Source: Microbulbifer sp. GL-2
Lineage (GTDB): Bacteria > Pseudomonadota > Gammaproteobacteria > Pseudomonadales > Cellvibrionaceae
Direction of reading: 5' to 3'
DNA: 64,000 nt
NCBI RefSeq assembly: GCF_007183175.1
Contig: NZ_AP019807.1
Location: 1,491,001 to 1,555,000, forward strand
The notes beneath the pieces were generated by a model. It worked only from the letters and a program-made list of their open reading frames with translations, had not been told where the DNA came from and ran no database searches. Shown piece by piece: positions 1-9,062 of the stretch. How positions within the stretch are numbered: position 1 is the stretch's first letter; the number at the start of each line of letters is the position of its first letter. Both the position numbers and the translations under genes were made by a program.

Positions 1-1
1 C

Positions 2-847
2 TTGATTCTCGGCCTTGGTCTGGGCGCAAAAGGGGCAGCCGCGGCAACTGTAAGTGCAGATATATTCGCCTTCGCTCTAGGTCTATATTTACTTCGCCGA
101 ATTGATCGCGGTATCTGGACTGGCATATCGGATCAACTGCGTAAACACAAGCTCCTTCCATGGGCCGATCCAAAGCCCTGGATTGAATTGTTACATATCA
201 ACTCAGATCTATTTATTAGAACCTGCCTGCTGTTATTAACCCTAACTTTTTTTACTGCCCAAGGCGCAGCACAGGGAGATACTATTCTGGCTGCCAATGC
301 GATTTTGCTTCAGTTGTTAATGGTGACATCCTACGCGCTGGATGGATTTGCACACGCTACTGAGGCTCTGGTAGGAGAGTCCATCTCGAAAAAATCCAAC
401 AAACTCTTCCACTCAACTGTATACAGCGCCGGGATTTGGTCTCTGGGTAGCGCACTCGGACTTACTTTTATCCTGCTTACCGGTCAAACTGTTATTCTAT
501 CCCTGTTTACCGATATCAACTCAGTTATTGAGCAGGCTGGCCGAGTTTACTGGTGGTTGTGTGCCCTACCACTGTTGGCAGTATGGAGCTACCAACTAGA
601 CGGTGTTTTTATAGGTGCTGGCAAAAGCCAAAAAATGCGCGATACCATGTTTATTGCCACCATTCTAGTTTTCTTTCCAAGTTGGTGGTTAACCCGGGAT
701 TGGGGTAACCATGGCATATGGTTCAGCCTATTTTTGTGGATTGGCGCACGTTCCTTGGGGCTTGTTTTTTATTATCGATACTACACTGTAACCGACTCTT
801 GGATACAAAAAGGCACTGGTAAACAGGGTAAAAAGGCCGTCACATGA
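2..847 (+). CDS. MATE family efflux transporter, C-terminal part (5' end outside window)
   Basis: The reading frame is open at the left edge, so the true start lies upstream and only the last ~281 residues are visible. The protein is a run of hydrophobic segments separated by short loops. It resembles the C-terminal half of MATE/DinF-type multidrug and toxin extrusion proteins, including a GxNAILLQ-like stretch before a membrane segment and a YQLDGVFIGAGKS-like loop typical of the DinF branch. Such proteins are inner-membrane antiporters that expel organic cations using Na+ or H+ gradients; the substrate cannot be told here. It is followed by 165 bp of non-coding DNA with a terminator-like hairpin. 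Confidence 0.8.
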   Translation: MILGLGLGAKGAAAATVSADIFAFALGLYLLRRIDRGIWTGISDQLRKHKLLPWADPKPWIELLHINSDLFIRTCLLLLTLTFFTAQGAAQGDTILAANAILLQLLMVTSYALDGFAHATEALVGESISKKSNKLFHSTVYSAGIWSLGSALGLTFILLTGQTVILSLFTDINSVIEQAGRVYWWLCALPLLAVWSYQLDGVFIGAGKSQKMRDTMFIATILVFFPSWWLTRDWGNHGIWFSLFLWIGARSLGLVFYYRYYTVTDSWIQKGTGKQGKKAVT

Positions 848-970
848 GCTTTTAAGGGGTATGTCAAATAATTAATTCACCTAAAAGCCAATCAATTAAG
901 CTTTGATACACCACTGATTAATGAATTGTAATGAAGATTATAAAAACGATAAACTCAGGATGGTAAAAAC

Positions 971-1012
971 TGAGCGGGCATAATAATGTTCTAAAACCCG
1001 CTCACTATTTTT
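971..1012 (+). terminator. Rho-independent terminator
   Basis: An 8-bp stem, TGAGCGGG (971-978) with CCCGCTCA (997-1004), is followed by CTATTTTTT. It lies about 125 bp after the MATE stop codon and directly beyond the end of the convergent gene at 1012, so it may separate the two convergent units. Confidence 0.6.
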
Positions 1013-1842
1013 TAGTAGTCAGCCACTGGTATCTGCTTGCGAGCAACTATCTGGCTATAGTTGGCAAAAAATTCTCCTTCTCCCTGCAGGATCGCCCGGT
1101 TCAGGTTCTCAATTTCTGACCTGAGCTTAGGGTCATAGAAATACAGACTGCCATTACGTACTGTATACCCTCTAGGGTTTTCTGCCATCAATCGATAGAA
1201 TCCTGAAACCCTTTCAAGATAAACTTCTGAATTTTTCAGAGAAAAATTTCCCTTTTGGTAAAACTCAAGCACCTCGGAATTAATTTGATTCCAGATTAGC
1301 TCTCTTTCTTCATCTGGGAAGCGGTAAGCCCTCAATTTAATATTTATATCATTATGCAAATCTCTTAAGTATCTGTCCGCAGCATGGGCAGACTCCTTAA
1401 GTGCACCGATTATTTTCTTACGTTTACGTAGGGATGCTTTTTGCTTAAACGTCCTGGAATCAGACATTTCAGCTGACGCCAGTTCCCCGAGAGGACGAAA
1501 TATCGTAATATGCTGCAGGTTTGTATTCCTGGTCAGCTTCTCACAGATGTCAAGTGCATACTCCCAAGAATTAAATGACGGCCCTTCAAGAATCTTTTTC
1601 GGTAGCGCTGCGATTTTCTCATTGAGCTCTCTCTGCTGATCAAGATAATAGTTTGGATGCTTTCTCCAATCATTTGCCTGTAACCGAAACAGGCTCAGGA
1701 TCCCCTGATTTACGCAACTGGCTAGCAGGTGAGCGCTCTGCTCCTGCTGATGCCTCTTTATTTCACGATAATGGTTAAGGCCGTACAAACTTGCAAAAAT
1801 TATGACAAGCAGAACGAAAAACAACAAATATATCTTTTTCAC
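1012..1842 (-). CDS. Hypothetical membrane-anchored protein
   Basis: 276 residues starting with GTG. The GTG overlaps the yheV stop codon in a GTGA arrangement, which implies translational coupling. Residues ~4-22 form one strongly hydrophobic segment (signal anchor). The rest is hydrophilic, rich in Lys, Arg and Glu, and probably mostly helical and periplasmic. I see no catalytic motif and do not recognise the family. It is the last gene of the prlC-yheV operon, so it is probably co-transcribed with the oligopeptidase, which does not establish a function. Confidence 0.7.
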   Translation of the reverse strand: MKKIYLLFFVLLVIIFASLYGLNHYREIKRHQQEQSAHLLASCVNQGILSLFRLQANDWRKHPNYYLDQQRELNEKIAALPKKILEGPSFNSWEYALDICEKLTRNTNLQHITIFRPLGELASAEMSDSRTFKQKASLRKRKKIIGALKESAHAADRYLRDLHNDINIKLRAYRFPDEERELIWNQINSEVLEFYQKGNFSLKNSEVYLERVSGFYRLMAENPRGYTVRNGSLYFYDPKLRSEIENLNRAILQGEGEFFANYSQIVARKQIPVADY

Positions 1843-2117
1843 TTTTTATTTTTTTTTGTGGGCTGAATGAGTTTTACCGGTTCCTCATGTACTTCTTTTT
1901 TCTGTGCGGCACTGACTCTGGTCAGTAATTCCGTTGGCGCAGACTGCAAGCGGATCTCATCCTTAAATCCACAGGAAACACACTCTCGGTAATTTTTACC
2001 ATTCTCCTGGTAATTTACAATCCGGTCCATCTCACTGCAGCGTGGACATACCGCGCCAGCAATAAAACGTTTTTTCAGTGCTTTTTTACCCGCATCAGGC
2101 TTCTCTGTATTCATCAT
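1839..2117 (-). CDS. yheV: YheV-family zinc-ribbon protein
   Basis: 92 residues. The N-terminal half has two CxxC pairs: CPRC in KRFIAGAVCPRCSEMDR and CVSC further on. Together they make the zinc ribbon that defines the small YheV family (DUF2387). The Lys-rich C-terminal tail is disordered-looking. The molecular role of YheV is not established. It starts 37 bp after the prlC stop codon and overlaps the next gene by 4 bp, so the three genes form one leftward operon. Linkage of yheV to prlC is recalled from Pseudomonas genomes. Two adjacent ATG codons are possible starts; the first is used here. Confidence 0.85.
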   Translation of the reverse strand: MMNTEKPDAGKKALKKRFIAGAVCPRCSEMDRIVNYQENGKNYRECVSCGFKDEIRLQSAPTELLTRVSAAQKKEVHEEPVKLIQPTKKNKK

Positions 2118-2154
2118 GACTACTACTCATTCTTTCATGACTTAAAAGGCTCAC

Positions 2155-4203
2155 TCAAGCCGGACTGATATTCAGTTCCTGTTGTTCAATACCCGAATGT
2201 CGCAACAAGGCATCAATCTGAGGCTCTCGGCCGCGAAACTCAGTGAACAATTCAAGGGCATCACGGCTACCACCCTGCTCCAGAATACTGTGCAGGAAGT
2301 GCTTACCTGTGGACTCATCAAATATGCCCTTATCTTCAAACAATGAAAAGGCATCCGCGGAAAGTACTTCCGCCCATTTATAACTGTAATAACCTGCCGC
2401 ATAGCCACCGGCAAAAATATGGCTAAATCCATGTTGGAATCGATTCTGCTCAGCTACGGGTACAACCGCAACCTCTGAGCGTACTTCATTCAGTATCTGC
2501 TGGATTTTCCCTGCGGATGGGCCGTCTTCGCAACAGTGCAGACGGAAGTCAAATATAGCGAACTCCAGCTGGCGTACGGTAAACATGGCAGACTGGAAGT
2601 TTTTCGCTGCTAACATTTTATCCAGTAATTTCTCAGGCAGTGCCTCACCGGTTTCAAAATGTGCAGAGAGCATGGCTATCGCCTGAGGTTGCCAGCACCA
2701 GTTTTCAAGGAATTGGCTGGGCATTTCAACAGCATCCCATGCTACACCGTTGATCCCCGAAACCGCCGCCACATCAATCTCGGTAAGCATATGGTGTAAG
2801 CCGTGGCCAAATTCATGGAACAGCGTGGTCACCTCATTGTGCGTCAATAGCGAGGGCATATCACCAGCGGCCGGACTGAAGTTGCAAACCAGGTAGGCGA
2901 TAGGCAACTGTAGCCCCTGTTTTGTCTGGCGGCGTGTCGCCACTGTATCCATCCAGGCGCCACCGCGCTTCTTCTCCCTGGCAAACGCATCCAAATAGAA
3001 GCCTGCGATACGCTCACTATTTCTTTGTAACCAAAAAAACTGCACATCGTCATGCCAGGTCGCAACCGAGGCATCTTCCTGCACGGTAACTCCGAAAAGC
3101 TTTTCCACAACCGCAAAGAGTCCCTCAACTACTTTTGCATAGGGAAAGTAGGGACGCAGTTCCTCCTGGCTGATAGCGTAGCGCTGTTGTTTGAGCTTTT
3201 CCGCAACCCAGGTAATATCCCAGGGCTGCAATTCTTCCAGTCCATATTCAGTACTGGCAAATTCGTGCAGCTCTTTCATTTCCTTTTCTGCCGCCGGCTT
3301 CGCCCGCTTGGCAAGGTCATTGAGAAACTCCAATACGCGCTCGTTACTCGGCGCCATCTTGCTGGCCAGGGATAACTCAGAATAATTAGCCATACCCAGC
3401 AGATCGGCTTGCTCTGCGCGCAGGGCCAAAATTGATTCCATTACCTCAGAGTTATCAAACTCACCGGCGTTGGGACCAACTTCAGAGGCTCGACTGACAA
3501 ATGCCAGATGGACCTGACGGCGCAGCTCACGGTTATCCGCATGGGTCATTACCGCCAGATAGCTGGGCCCCTCCAGGGTAATTAGCCATCCATCCCGGTC
3601 CTTGCTCTGAGCAGCACTGCGCGCTGCAGCCAGTGCAGTTTGCGGCAAGCCCGCTAACTCAGCTTCATCTTCGGTGTGCCATGTCCAGGCATTGGTGGCA
3701 TCCAAAACATTATTAGCAAACTGACTGGACAGCTCTGCCAGACGGCGACTGTTGGCTGCGAACTGTTCACGCGCCTTTCCCTGCAGTCCGACACCACTTA
3801 GCTCAAAGTCCCGCAACCCCAGCTCCACCGCCTTTTTACGCGGTTGTGGCCAGTTTTCAAATTCCGCACTTGCGGCCAACTGCTGGTAAACATCATAAAG
3901 CTCACGGTTTTGCCCCAACTCGGTCCAATAGGCAGTGACCTGCGCAAGCGCTGCTTCATAGGGTGAGCGCCACTGGCCGCTCAATACGCTGTTAAGGTGG
4001 CTAACCGGGGAGAAAGCGCGACTCAGTTGATCCTGGGCCTGCTCAAGAGGAACCAGGGTGTTGTCCCAGCTGGGGTTCTTGAGCCCCAGCTTTAATTGTT
4101 GCTGGCAATTAACGATTAACTCTGAGATTGCCGGCTCGACCTGCGATGGCTGCAACTGGTCAAAAGCGGGTAGTAACGGGATATTCAGCAATGGATTGGA
4201 CAT
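2155..4203 (-). CDS. prlC: Oligopeptidase A (M3 family metallopeptidase)
   Basis: Cytosolic zinc endopeptidase that degrades short peptides, including cleaved signal peptides. The HEFGH zinc motif lies at residues 463-467 (H463, E464, H467), with the downstream EMPSQFLENW stretch supplying the third ligand, as in thimet-type M3 enzymes. Length is 682 aa, against ~680 for E. coli PrlC. The frame stays open upstream to a TTG at 4221. I chose the ATG at 4203 because the homologous N-terminus (MSNPLLNIP) starts there and a CAGGG lies just upstream. It is the first gene of the prlC-yheV-hypothetical operon and is divergent from the carbonic anhydrase gene, with only ~65 bp between starts. Confidence 0.96.
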   Translation of the reverse strand: MSNPLLNIPLLPAFDQLQPSQVEPAISELIVNCQQQLKLGLKNPSWDNTLVPLEQAQDQLSRAFSPVSHLNSVLSGQWRSPYEAALAQVTAYWTELGQNRELYDVYQQLAASAEFENWPQPRKKAVELGLRDFELSGVGLQGKAREQFAANSRRLAELSSQFANNVLDATNAWTWHTEDEAELAGLPQTALAAARSAAQSKDRDGWLITLEGPSYLAVMTHADNRELRRQVHLAFVSRASEVGPNAGEFDNSEVMESILALRAEQADLLGMANYSELSLASKMAPSNERVLEFLNDLAKRAKPAAEKEMKELHEFASTEYGLEELQPWDITWVAEKLKQQRYAISQEELRPYFPYAKVVEGLFAVVEKLFGVTVQEDASVATWHDDVQFFWLQRNSERIAGFYLDAFAREKKRGGAWMDTVATRRQTKQGLQLPIAYLVCNFSPAAGDMPSLLTHNEVTTLFHEFGHGLHHMLTEIDVAAVSGINGVAWDAVEMPSQFLENWCWQPQAIAMLSAHFETGEALPEKLLDKMLAAKNFQSAMFTVRQLEFAIFDFRLHCCEDGPSAGKIQQILNEVRSEVAVVPVAEQNRFQHGFSHIFAGGYAAGYYSYKWAEVLSADAFSLFEDKGIFDESTGKHFLHSILEQGGSRDALELFTEFRGREPQIDALLRHSGIEQQELNISPA

Positions 4204-4268
4204 ACGGGACCCTGTGCTCAAAATAGGATACAGCTATGATAGAGGATTCATTGTACAGGAGCTTCTTT

Positions 4269-4823
4269 ATGTCCCCACTGCGCAGCCACAACGACTCAAC
4301 CAGTGAGAAAGTCCCGCAAATCGGTAGTGGTGTATATATCGATCCACAGTCGGCTGTGATCGGTGATGTCACCCTCGGGGACGATTGCTCCGTATGGCCG
4401 ATGGCCGTTGTGCGCGGCGATATGCATCGTATTCAGATAGGTGCGCGCACCAGTGTACAGGACGGAGCCATATTACATATTACCCATGCGGGTCCTTTCA
4501 ATGCCGACGGCTGGCCCCTGACCATTGGTGAAGACGTTACCATCGGCCATAAGGCCTGCCTGCACGGCTGCACTGTGGGCAACCGTGTGCTGATCGGAAT
4601 TGGGGCCATTGTGTTGGACGGTGCAACAATTGAAGATGAAGTTGTGCTGGCTGCGGGAGCGCTGGTGCCGCCGGGAAAAATTCTGGAGAGCGGTTATCTC
4701 TATGTTGGGGCGCCATGTAAAAAAGCTCGCCCACTGTCCGATAAGGAAAAAGCTTTTTTCCGCTACTCTGCCGAGAACTATGTAAAGCTCAAAGAGCAGT
4801 ACCTGCTGCAGGAAGAGTATTAA
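4269..4823 (+). CDS. Gamma-carbonic anhydrase family protein (YrdA-like)
   Basis: 184 residues of left-handed beta-helix hexapeptide repeats (IGxxVxIGxxxxL pattern). Metal-ligand-type histidines are present in HITHAG and in IGHKACLHGC, the arrangement seen in gamma-class carbonic anhydrases and the related YrdA/PaaY group. Activity as a carbonic anhydrase is uncertain, because many YrdA homologues show little. An in-frame ATG lies at 4236, but AGGAG at 4257-4261 sits 7 bp before the ATG at 4269, so the latter is preferred. Head-to-head with prlC; a LysR gene follows 18 bp downstream on the same strand. Confidence 0.88.
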   Translation: MSPLRSHNDSTSEKVPQIGSGVYIDPQSAVIGDVTLGDDCSVWPMAVVRGDMHRIQIGARTSVQDGAILHITHAGPFNADGWPLTIGEDVTIGHKACLHGCTVGNRVLIGIGAIVLDGATIEDEVVLAAGALVPPGKILESGYLYVGAPCKKARPLSDKEKAFFRYSAENYVKLKEQYLLQEEY

Positions 4824-4841
4824 ATATCCCTGAATTAAGCG

Positions 4842-5762
4842 ATGGCCATGCTCAATCTCAATATGGATCAGCTGCATATTTTTGTGCGCTCCTGTGAAGC
4901 AGAATCCTTCTCTGCAGTTGCCAGGGAGCTGGGCCGTGCCCAGTCTTCGGTGAGCACCACGATTCAAAACCTGGAGCTCGACTTGGGTCTGGTATTGTTT
5001 GATCGCAGTGGAAAGTATCCACAACCTACTGCAGCAGCCCTGGCCCTGTTGCCACTGGCTCGCCAGGCCGTGGGGCAACTGCATCGCTTTCAGCAGGCAG
5101 CTGATTCCTACCAGTGCGGTGAAGAACCCCTACTGCGAGTCCAGTTTGAGGAGCTGGTTATGCCAGATCGCCTCAATGACATGCTGGCAACATTCAGTGA
5201 GCGTTTTCCGCACACCCAACTGCAATTGAGTAGTGCTGACAATGAGCAAGCCGTACGCAGTATCGCCCAGGGCGCGGTGGATTTTGCCTTCGTAACGGCC
5301 CGGCAGAATTACCCTGACGCACTGGACTTCAGCACACTCGGCCGACAGGCTGTTCTTTGCCTAGCCAGCCCAGATCACCCACTCGCCCAGCAGGAGAGTA
5401 GCTGTCTCAGCGAGGCTGCCCGGCATAGGCAAATTATTACCGCATCGGTGGCCAGTCAGCACCGCTGGCAATTGTCAGCGCAGACCTGGGTTTGTGACTC
5501 CCTGCTACAAGCCCTGGACCTAGCCTGCAAGGGTGTCGGCTGGGTCAATGCACCCTATGAGCTGGCGCGCCCTTTCCTAAAGAGTGGAAAGTTGGTGGAA
5601 CTGAATCTGACCAGCGCGCTCAGCAGCTGGAGCCTGGATGTGGACCTGCTGTGGTCCGCCAGGACTGCCCAAGGCCAGGCGGCACTCTGGTTTGCGCGCG
5701 AGGCCAGGCGTTTATATGGCAATTATTACAGCCCACCTATCGAAAATGCCGATAGCACCTAA
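4842..5762 (+). CDS. LysR family transcriptional regulator
   Basis: 306 residues. The N-terminal winged helix-turn-helix (residues ~8-65: FVRSCEAESFSAVARELGRAQSSVS) is the standard LysR DNA-binding domain. It is followed by a linker helix and a periplasmic-binding-like effector domain (~90-295). It lies between the carbonic anhydrase gene and an AhpD-like gene transcribed in the same direction 87 bp later; either could be a target, but neither is divergently oriented as classical LysR targets are. The effector is unknown. Confidence 0.88.
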   Translation: MAMLNLNMDQLHIFVRSCEAESFSAVARELGRAQSSVSTTIQNLELDLGLVLFDRSGKYPQPTAAALALLPLARQAVGQLHRFQQAADSYQCGEEPLLRVQFEELVMPDRLNDMLATFSERFPHTQLQLSSADNEQAVRSIAQGAVDFAFVTARQNYPDALDFSTLGRQAVLCLASPDHPLAQQESSCLSEAARHRQIITASVASQHRWQLSAQTWVCDSLLQALDLACKGVGWVNAPYELARPFLKSGKLVELNLTSALSSWSLDVDLLWSARTAQGQAALWFAREARRLYGNYYSPPIENADST

Positions 5763-5849
5763 TTTCTTTCCAACAGAAAAACCGATAAGACTCTTCTGCA
5801 GGACCCGCTGGGTTCAATTTTCTAATATCGACAACCGGGAGCCCTAGAC

Positions 5850-6368
5850 ATGAACGAACAGCAGCGCCTGCAAGAGATGGACGCCTTTTCCGACAAATAT
5901 CGCTACGATATGGACTACCTCAAGGAGTTTCTGCGAAGCTCCCCTAAAGGCTATGAAAAGTTCGCTAATTTCCAACCCCTGTCGATGCACAGGGAGTTCC
6001 TGCCACTGGATATATTCTGGGTCAGTAAACTGGCTGCCATGCAGGTGGCTGACTGCGGTGCCTGCCTGCAGCTGAATGTGCGTATGGCCCTGGAGGCGGA
6101 TGTGGATCCAACGGTAGTCAAAGCCTGTATCCAAGGCGGTAGCAACCTGCCTGAAACACTGAAGGACATTTTTGATTTCTCTACGGCGTTGGCGAGTTAC
6201 AAGAATATTGACCCAGTGCTTGATGAGCGTATCAGTGTCCAGCTGGACACGAAGCAGAGAATAGAGCTGGGGGTCAGCGTCGCTACCGCCTCGGTCTATC
6301 CAGCCATCAAGCGCGCCATGGGCCACACCCAGAGTTGCAGCCTGATCGAGATTGAGTTCGAAGCTTAA
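5850..6368 (+). CDS. Carboxymuconolactone decarboxylase / AhpD-like family protein
   Basis: 172 residues, all-helical. The CxxC motif (C69-G-A-C72) in VADCGACLQLNVRMA marks the AhpD-like fold, in which two cysteines support peroxidase or disulfide chemistry. In AhpD a histidine follows the second cysteine by four residues; here that position is Asn76, so a proton-relay residue appears to be replaced. The substrate cannot be deduced. A strong hairpin follows the stop codon. The upstream neighbour is a LysR regulator. Confidence 0.8.
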   Translation: MNEQQRLQEMDAFSDKYRYDMDYLKEFLRSSPKGYEKFANFQPLSMHREFLPLDIFWVSKLAAMQVADCGACLQLNVRMALEADVDPTVVKACIQGGSNLPETLKDIFDFSTALASYKNIDPVLDERISVQLDTKQRIELGVSVATASVYPAIKRAMGHTQSCSLIEIEFEA

Positions 6369-6373
6369 GTATC

Positions 6374-6396
6374 ATGCCGGCCAGTAAGGCCGGCAT
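6374..6396 (+). terminator. Terminator hairpin between convergent genes
   Basis: A perfect 9-bp stem, ATGCCGGCC (6374-6382) and GGCCGGCAT (6388-6396), has a 5-nt loop and is followed by a T-rich stretch (TTATCTTATTATTT). It ends the AhpD-like gene and sits just beyond the stop codon of the convergent membrane-protein gene. Confidence 0.8.
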
Positions 6397-6404
6397 TTAT
6401 CTTA

Positions 6405-6806
6405 TTATTTACCCTGAATGCGCAACAACCCGGAAGCGGCAATACCACCAATAGCACAAGCCAGGATAATCACCACCGGTGTCAGGTGCCCAAGCATAAA
6501 AGCACCGTAGTCGTAACCACGTTGAGGCAGCAAGTAGAGCAACATCAAGCCCGCAGGTACCAGCGAAAGGAGTGCACCGCGTAAGAGCCAGGCATTTCGC
6601 CACGGTAGTAAAAACAGTAGGCCACAGAGGCCACCCCAGACAATGCGCTGGTACAAATAGGTATTGCTCAAGCGCGGTGCCAGGTCCACTCCCAACCATT
6701 GAGTAAAGCCGTATTGCCCCATAGCCCACAGGCCCAGGGCATAACAGAGGCCGCCAAAACATCCAACGGCAAAACATACGGATAAATTACGTGCCAGTTC
6801 ACGCAC
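6405..6806 (-). CDS. Hypothetical four-helix membrane protein
   Basis: 133 residues with about four hydrophobic segments (roughly residues 8-30, 53-68, 74-94 and 102-128), so an integral inner-membrane protein. I do not recognise the family. The start is GTG at 6806, supported by AGGAA 6 bp upstream. It begins 11 bp after the aroE stop codon and is the last gene of the purE-to-aroE leftward cluster. Confidence 0.75.
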   Translation of the reverse strand: MRELARNLSVCFAVGCFGGLCYALGLWAMGQYGFTQWLGVDLAPRLSNTYLYQRIVWGGLCGLLFLLPWRNAWLLRGALLSLVPAGLMLLYLLPQRGYDYGAFMLGHLTPVVIILACAIGGIAASGLLRIQGK

Positions 6807-6817
6807 AGTCAGTTCCT

Positions 6818-7648
6818 CTAGTTATTGTTATTCTTCAGTTCCTGGCGCAACAGCGACATCACAGGAGCGACTTGAGGGCGAACACCGCGCCATAGGAAAA
6901 AAGATTCTGCTGCCTGCCCGACCAGCATACCCAAGCCGTCTGCCGCCTCAACGCCAAGGGAATGGGCCCAATGCACAAAGGGAGTAGATCCAGCGGCGTA
7001 CATCATGTCGTAGGCTTTACCATCTTGGGTAAAAAGGTGGTCAGGCAGTGGCGGCAATTCGTTATCCAGACTGGCAGAACTGGCATTGATCACCAGGTCA
7101 AAGCTGCCACACAATCCTTCCAGCCCACCAGCACTAAGGGCACCGTAGTGGGAAAATTCATCCGCCAATTGTTCAGCCCTGGCAGCCGTGCGATTGGCCA
7201 CATGCAAATGGGCAGGTTGCTCTGCCAACAGCGGTAACAAGGCCCCGCGTGCAGCACCTCCAGCACCCAGCAACAACACACGTTTGCCGTGAATTAACCA
7301 GCCCAGATTATCGCGAATATCGGCCACCAGGCCCGCGCCGTCAGTATTATCGCCCAGCAGTTGACCTCCCTGGCGAAGCATCAGAGTATTCACAGCTCCA
7401 GCAGCGGCAGCCCGTTCGGTGAGTTCATCAGCCAGGTCGCGGGCCTCCAGTTTGAACGGCACAGTGACATTGAGCCCGCAACCACCTTGACTGAAAAATG
7501 CCTGCACAATGTCGGCAAATCCATCCAACGGCGCCAGCAGTTTGCTGTACTTGAGGTCCTCGCCTGTCTGCACAGCAAAGGCCGCATGAATTTGCGGAGA
7601 TAGGGAGTGAGCAATGGGATTGCCTACCACCGCGTAGCGATCACTCAT
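6818..7648 (-). CDS. aroE: Shikimate dehydrogenase
   Basis: Reduces 3-dehydroshikimate to shikimate with NADPH in aromatic amino-acid synthesis. The substrate motif NPIAHSLSPQIH is at the N-terminus, the catalytic-Lys region NVTVPFK at ~60-66, the NADP-binding GAGGAARG loop at ~125-132, and INASSASL follows. Length is 276 aa (E. coli AroE 272). The frame is open further upstream to a TTG, but the ATG at 7648 fits the family N-terminus (MSDRYAVVGNP) and overlaps the end of the preceding gene as ATGAGTGA, which suggests coupled translation. Confidence 0.96.
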   Translation of the reverse strand: MSDRYAVVGNPIAHSLSPQIHAAFAVQTGEDLKYSKLLAPLDGFADIVQAFFSQGGCGLNVTVPFKLEARDLADELTERAAAAGAVNTLMLRQGGQLLGDNTDGAGLVADIRDNLGWLIHGKRVLLLGAGGAARGALLPLLAEQPAHLHVANRTAARAEQLADEFSHYGALSAGGLEGLCGSFDLVINASSASLDNELPPLPDHLFTQDGKAYDMMYAAGSTPFVHWAHSLGVEAADGLGMLVGQAAESFFLWRGVRPQVAPVMSLLRQELKNNNN

Positions 7649-8096
7649 TGGAGGGCGGCCTCTTGCGTGCCTTGACCGCCTCACGGATTTTTGCGCTTTC
7701 GTCGACAATAATCAGGCCATCAATTCTGAGCCCCTGCTCTGTCCCCGTTAACAGGTAACGGGTGTGAGAGCTGTAAAGCTCCATCGTCTTTTCATTCCCT
7801 TTGGGATGTAACAGCGTCCAGCGCACACTGGCCAAACTGCTGTAGTTATTCAACTCAATGACCTCTGTAACCGTGCCGAGAATTTGGCAGACGCCCAGGC
7901 GACGGTAGGCATTCAGCAGCTTATTCACCTGTAGTACAAAGGCACCGCGATCAATTGCGGCCTTGTTGCCGTCCTCGCGATAGTAATGCAGAGGAAAACG
8001 GTAGAAGTCGGCTATCTGCTCGGCATCTCCTGTTTCAAAATGACGCCGATAGTCCAGAAACAGTGAATTGATGCTTTCCAGTCGCGTTTGATGCAC
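7641..8096 (-). CDS. Hypothetical NTF2-like protein
   Basis: 151 residues. The pattern of an N-terminal helix, FxYRFPLHYYRED and later beta-strands resembles small NTF2/SnoaL-like cone-fold proteins. No catalytic residues can be assigned. The GTG start at 8096 has GGAGG 6 bp upstream, which decides it. It lies 31 bp after hemF and overlaps aroE by 8 bp, so it is a member of the hemF-aroE operon. Confidence 0.72.
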   Translation of the reverse strand: MHQTRLESINSLFLDYRRHFETGDAEQIADFYRFPLHYYREDGNKAAIDRGAFVLQVNKLLNAYRRLGVCQILGTVTEVIELNNYSSLASVRWTLLHPKGNEKTMELYSSHTRYLLTGTEQGLRIDGLIIVDESAKIREAVKARKRPPSNE

Positions 8097-8127
8097 GGCA
8101 TACCTCCGTTGTGCTATTCCCTCTGGC

Positions 8128-9033
8128 TTACACCCATTCCCGGTGCGGCAGGAAATCGGTGTAGAGCTTCTCTTCCGCAGAGCCCGGCTCCGGCTGCCAA
8201 TCGTATTTCCAACTGACCAGTGAAGGTAGTGACATCAGGATCGACTCAGTGCGACCGCCACTTTGCAGTCCAAACAATGTACCGCGATCAAACACGAGGT
8301 TAAATTCCACATAGCGACCACGGCGGTAGAGTTGGAACTCCCGCTCCCGCTCGCCAAAGGAAGTGTCTTTACGTTTTTGCACTATAGGCAAATAGGCTTC
8401 CAAATAGCTGTCACCCACTACACGGGTAAAGCCGAAGGCATTATCGAAACCGCCTTCATTAAAATCATCAAAAAACAACCCCCCGACTCCGCGGGCCTCA
8501 TCGCGATGTTTCAGGTAAAAGTACTTGTCGCACCATTGTTTAAAACGTGGATAAACCTCATCGCCAAACGGTTCACAGGCTTGCTTGGCTGTGCTGTGCC
8601 AATGCACAACATCCTCTTCAAAACCGTAGTAGGGAGTGAGATCGTAACCTCCACCGAACCACCAGATAGGTTCAGCACCGGGCTTCTTGGCAACAAACAG
8701 GCGCACATTGGCATGGCTGGTGGGTATGTAGGGGTTACGCGGGTGAATCACCAGGGACACGCCCATGGCCTCAAAAGAACATCCCGCTAACTCTGGACGG
8801 CTAGCAGTTGCCGAAGGCGGCAGGCCTTCGCCATAAACATGGGAGAAATTCACCCCACCCTTTTCAATCAGGTTACCGCCCTCCAGCACGCGGGTTCTTC
8901 CACCGCCACCACCGGGCCTCTCCCATGCATCCTCATGAAACTCACGGCCATCCTCAGCGCCCAGCGCGTCACAGATGCGATCCTGCAGACCCAATAAGTA
9001 GGTCTTTACTTCCTTGGTATCTATATCACTCAT
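8128..9033 (-). CDS. hemF: Oxygen-dependent coproporphyrinogen III oxidase
   Basis: Carries out aerobic oxidative decarboxylation of coproporphyrinogen III to protoporphyrinogen IX in haem synthesis. The protein carries the family signatures: GGGGRTRV, FGGGYDLTPYY, FDDFNEGGF and RRGRYVEFNLVFDRGT. Length is 301 aa (E. coli 299). The frame extends to a TTG at 9066, but the ATG at 9033 fits the family N-terminus; no strong ribosome-binding site is visible at either. It follows tsaC by 29 bp, an order (tsaC-hemF-aroE) recalled from Pseudomonas. Confidence 0.97.
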   Translation of the reverse strand: MSDIDTKEVKTYLLGLQDRICDALGAEDGREFHEDAWERPGGGGGRTRVLEGGNLIEKGGVNFSHVYGEGLPPSATASRPELAGCSFEAMGVSLVIHPRNPYIPTSHANVRLFVAKKPGAEPIWWFGGGYDLTPYYGFEEDVVHWHSTAKQACEPFGDEVYPRFKQWCDKYFYLKHRDEARGVGGLFFDDFNEGGFDNAFGFTRVVGDSYLEAYLPIVQKRKDTSFGEREREFQLYRRGRYVEFNLVFDRGTLFGLQSGGRTESILMSLPSLVSWKYDWQPEPGSAEEKLYTDFLPHREWV

Positions 9034-9062
9034 GGGGAAATACTGCTTTTGCTTGTCTGAAA

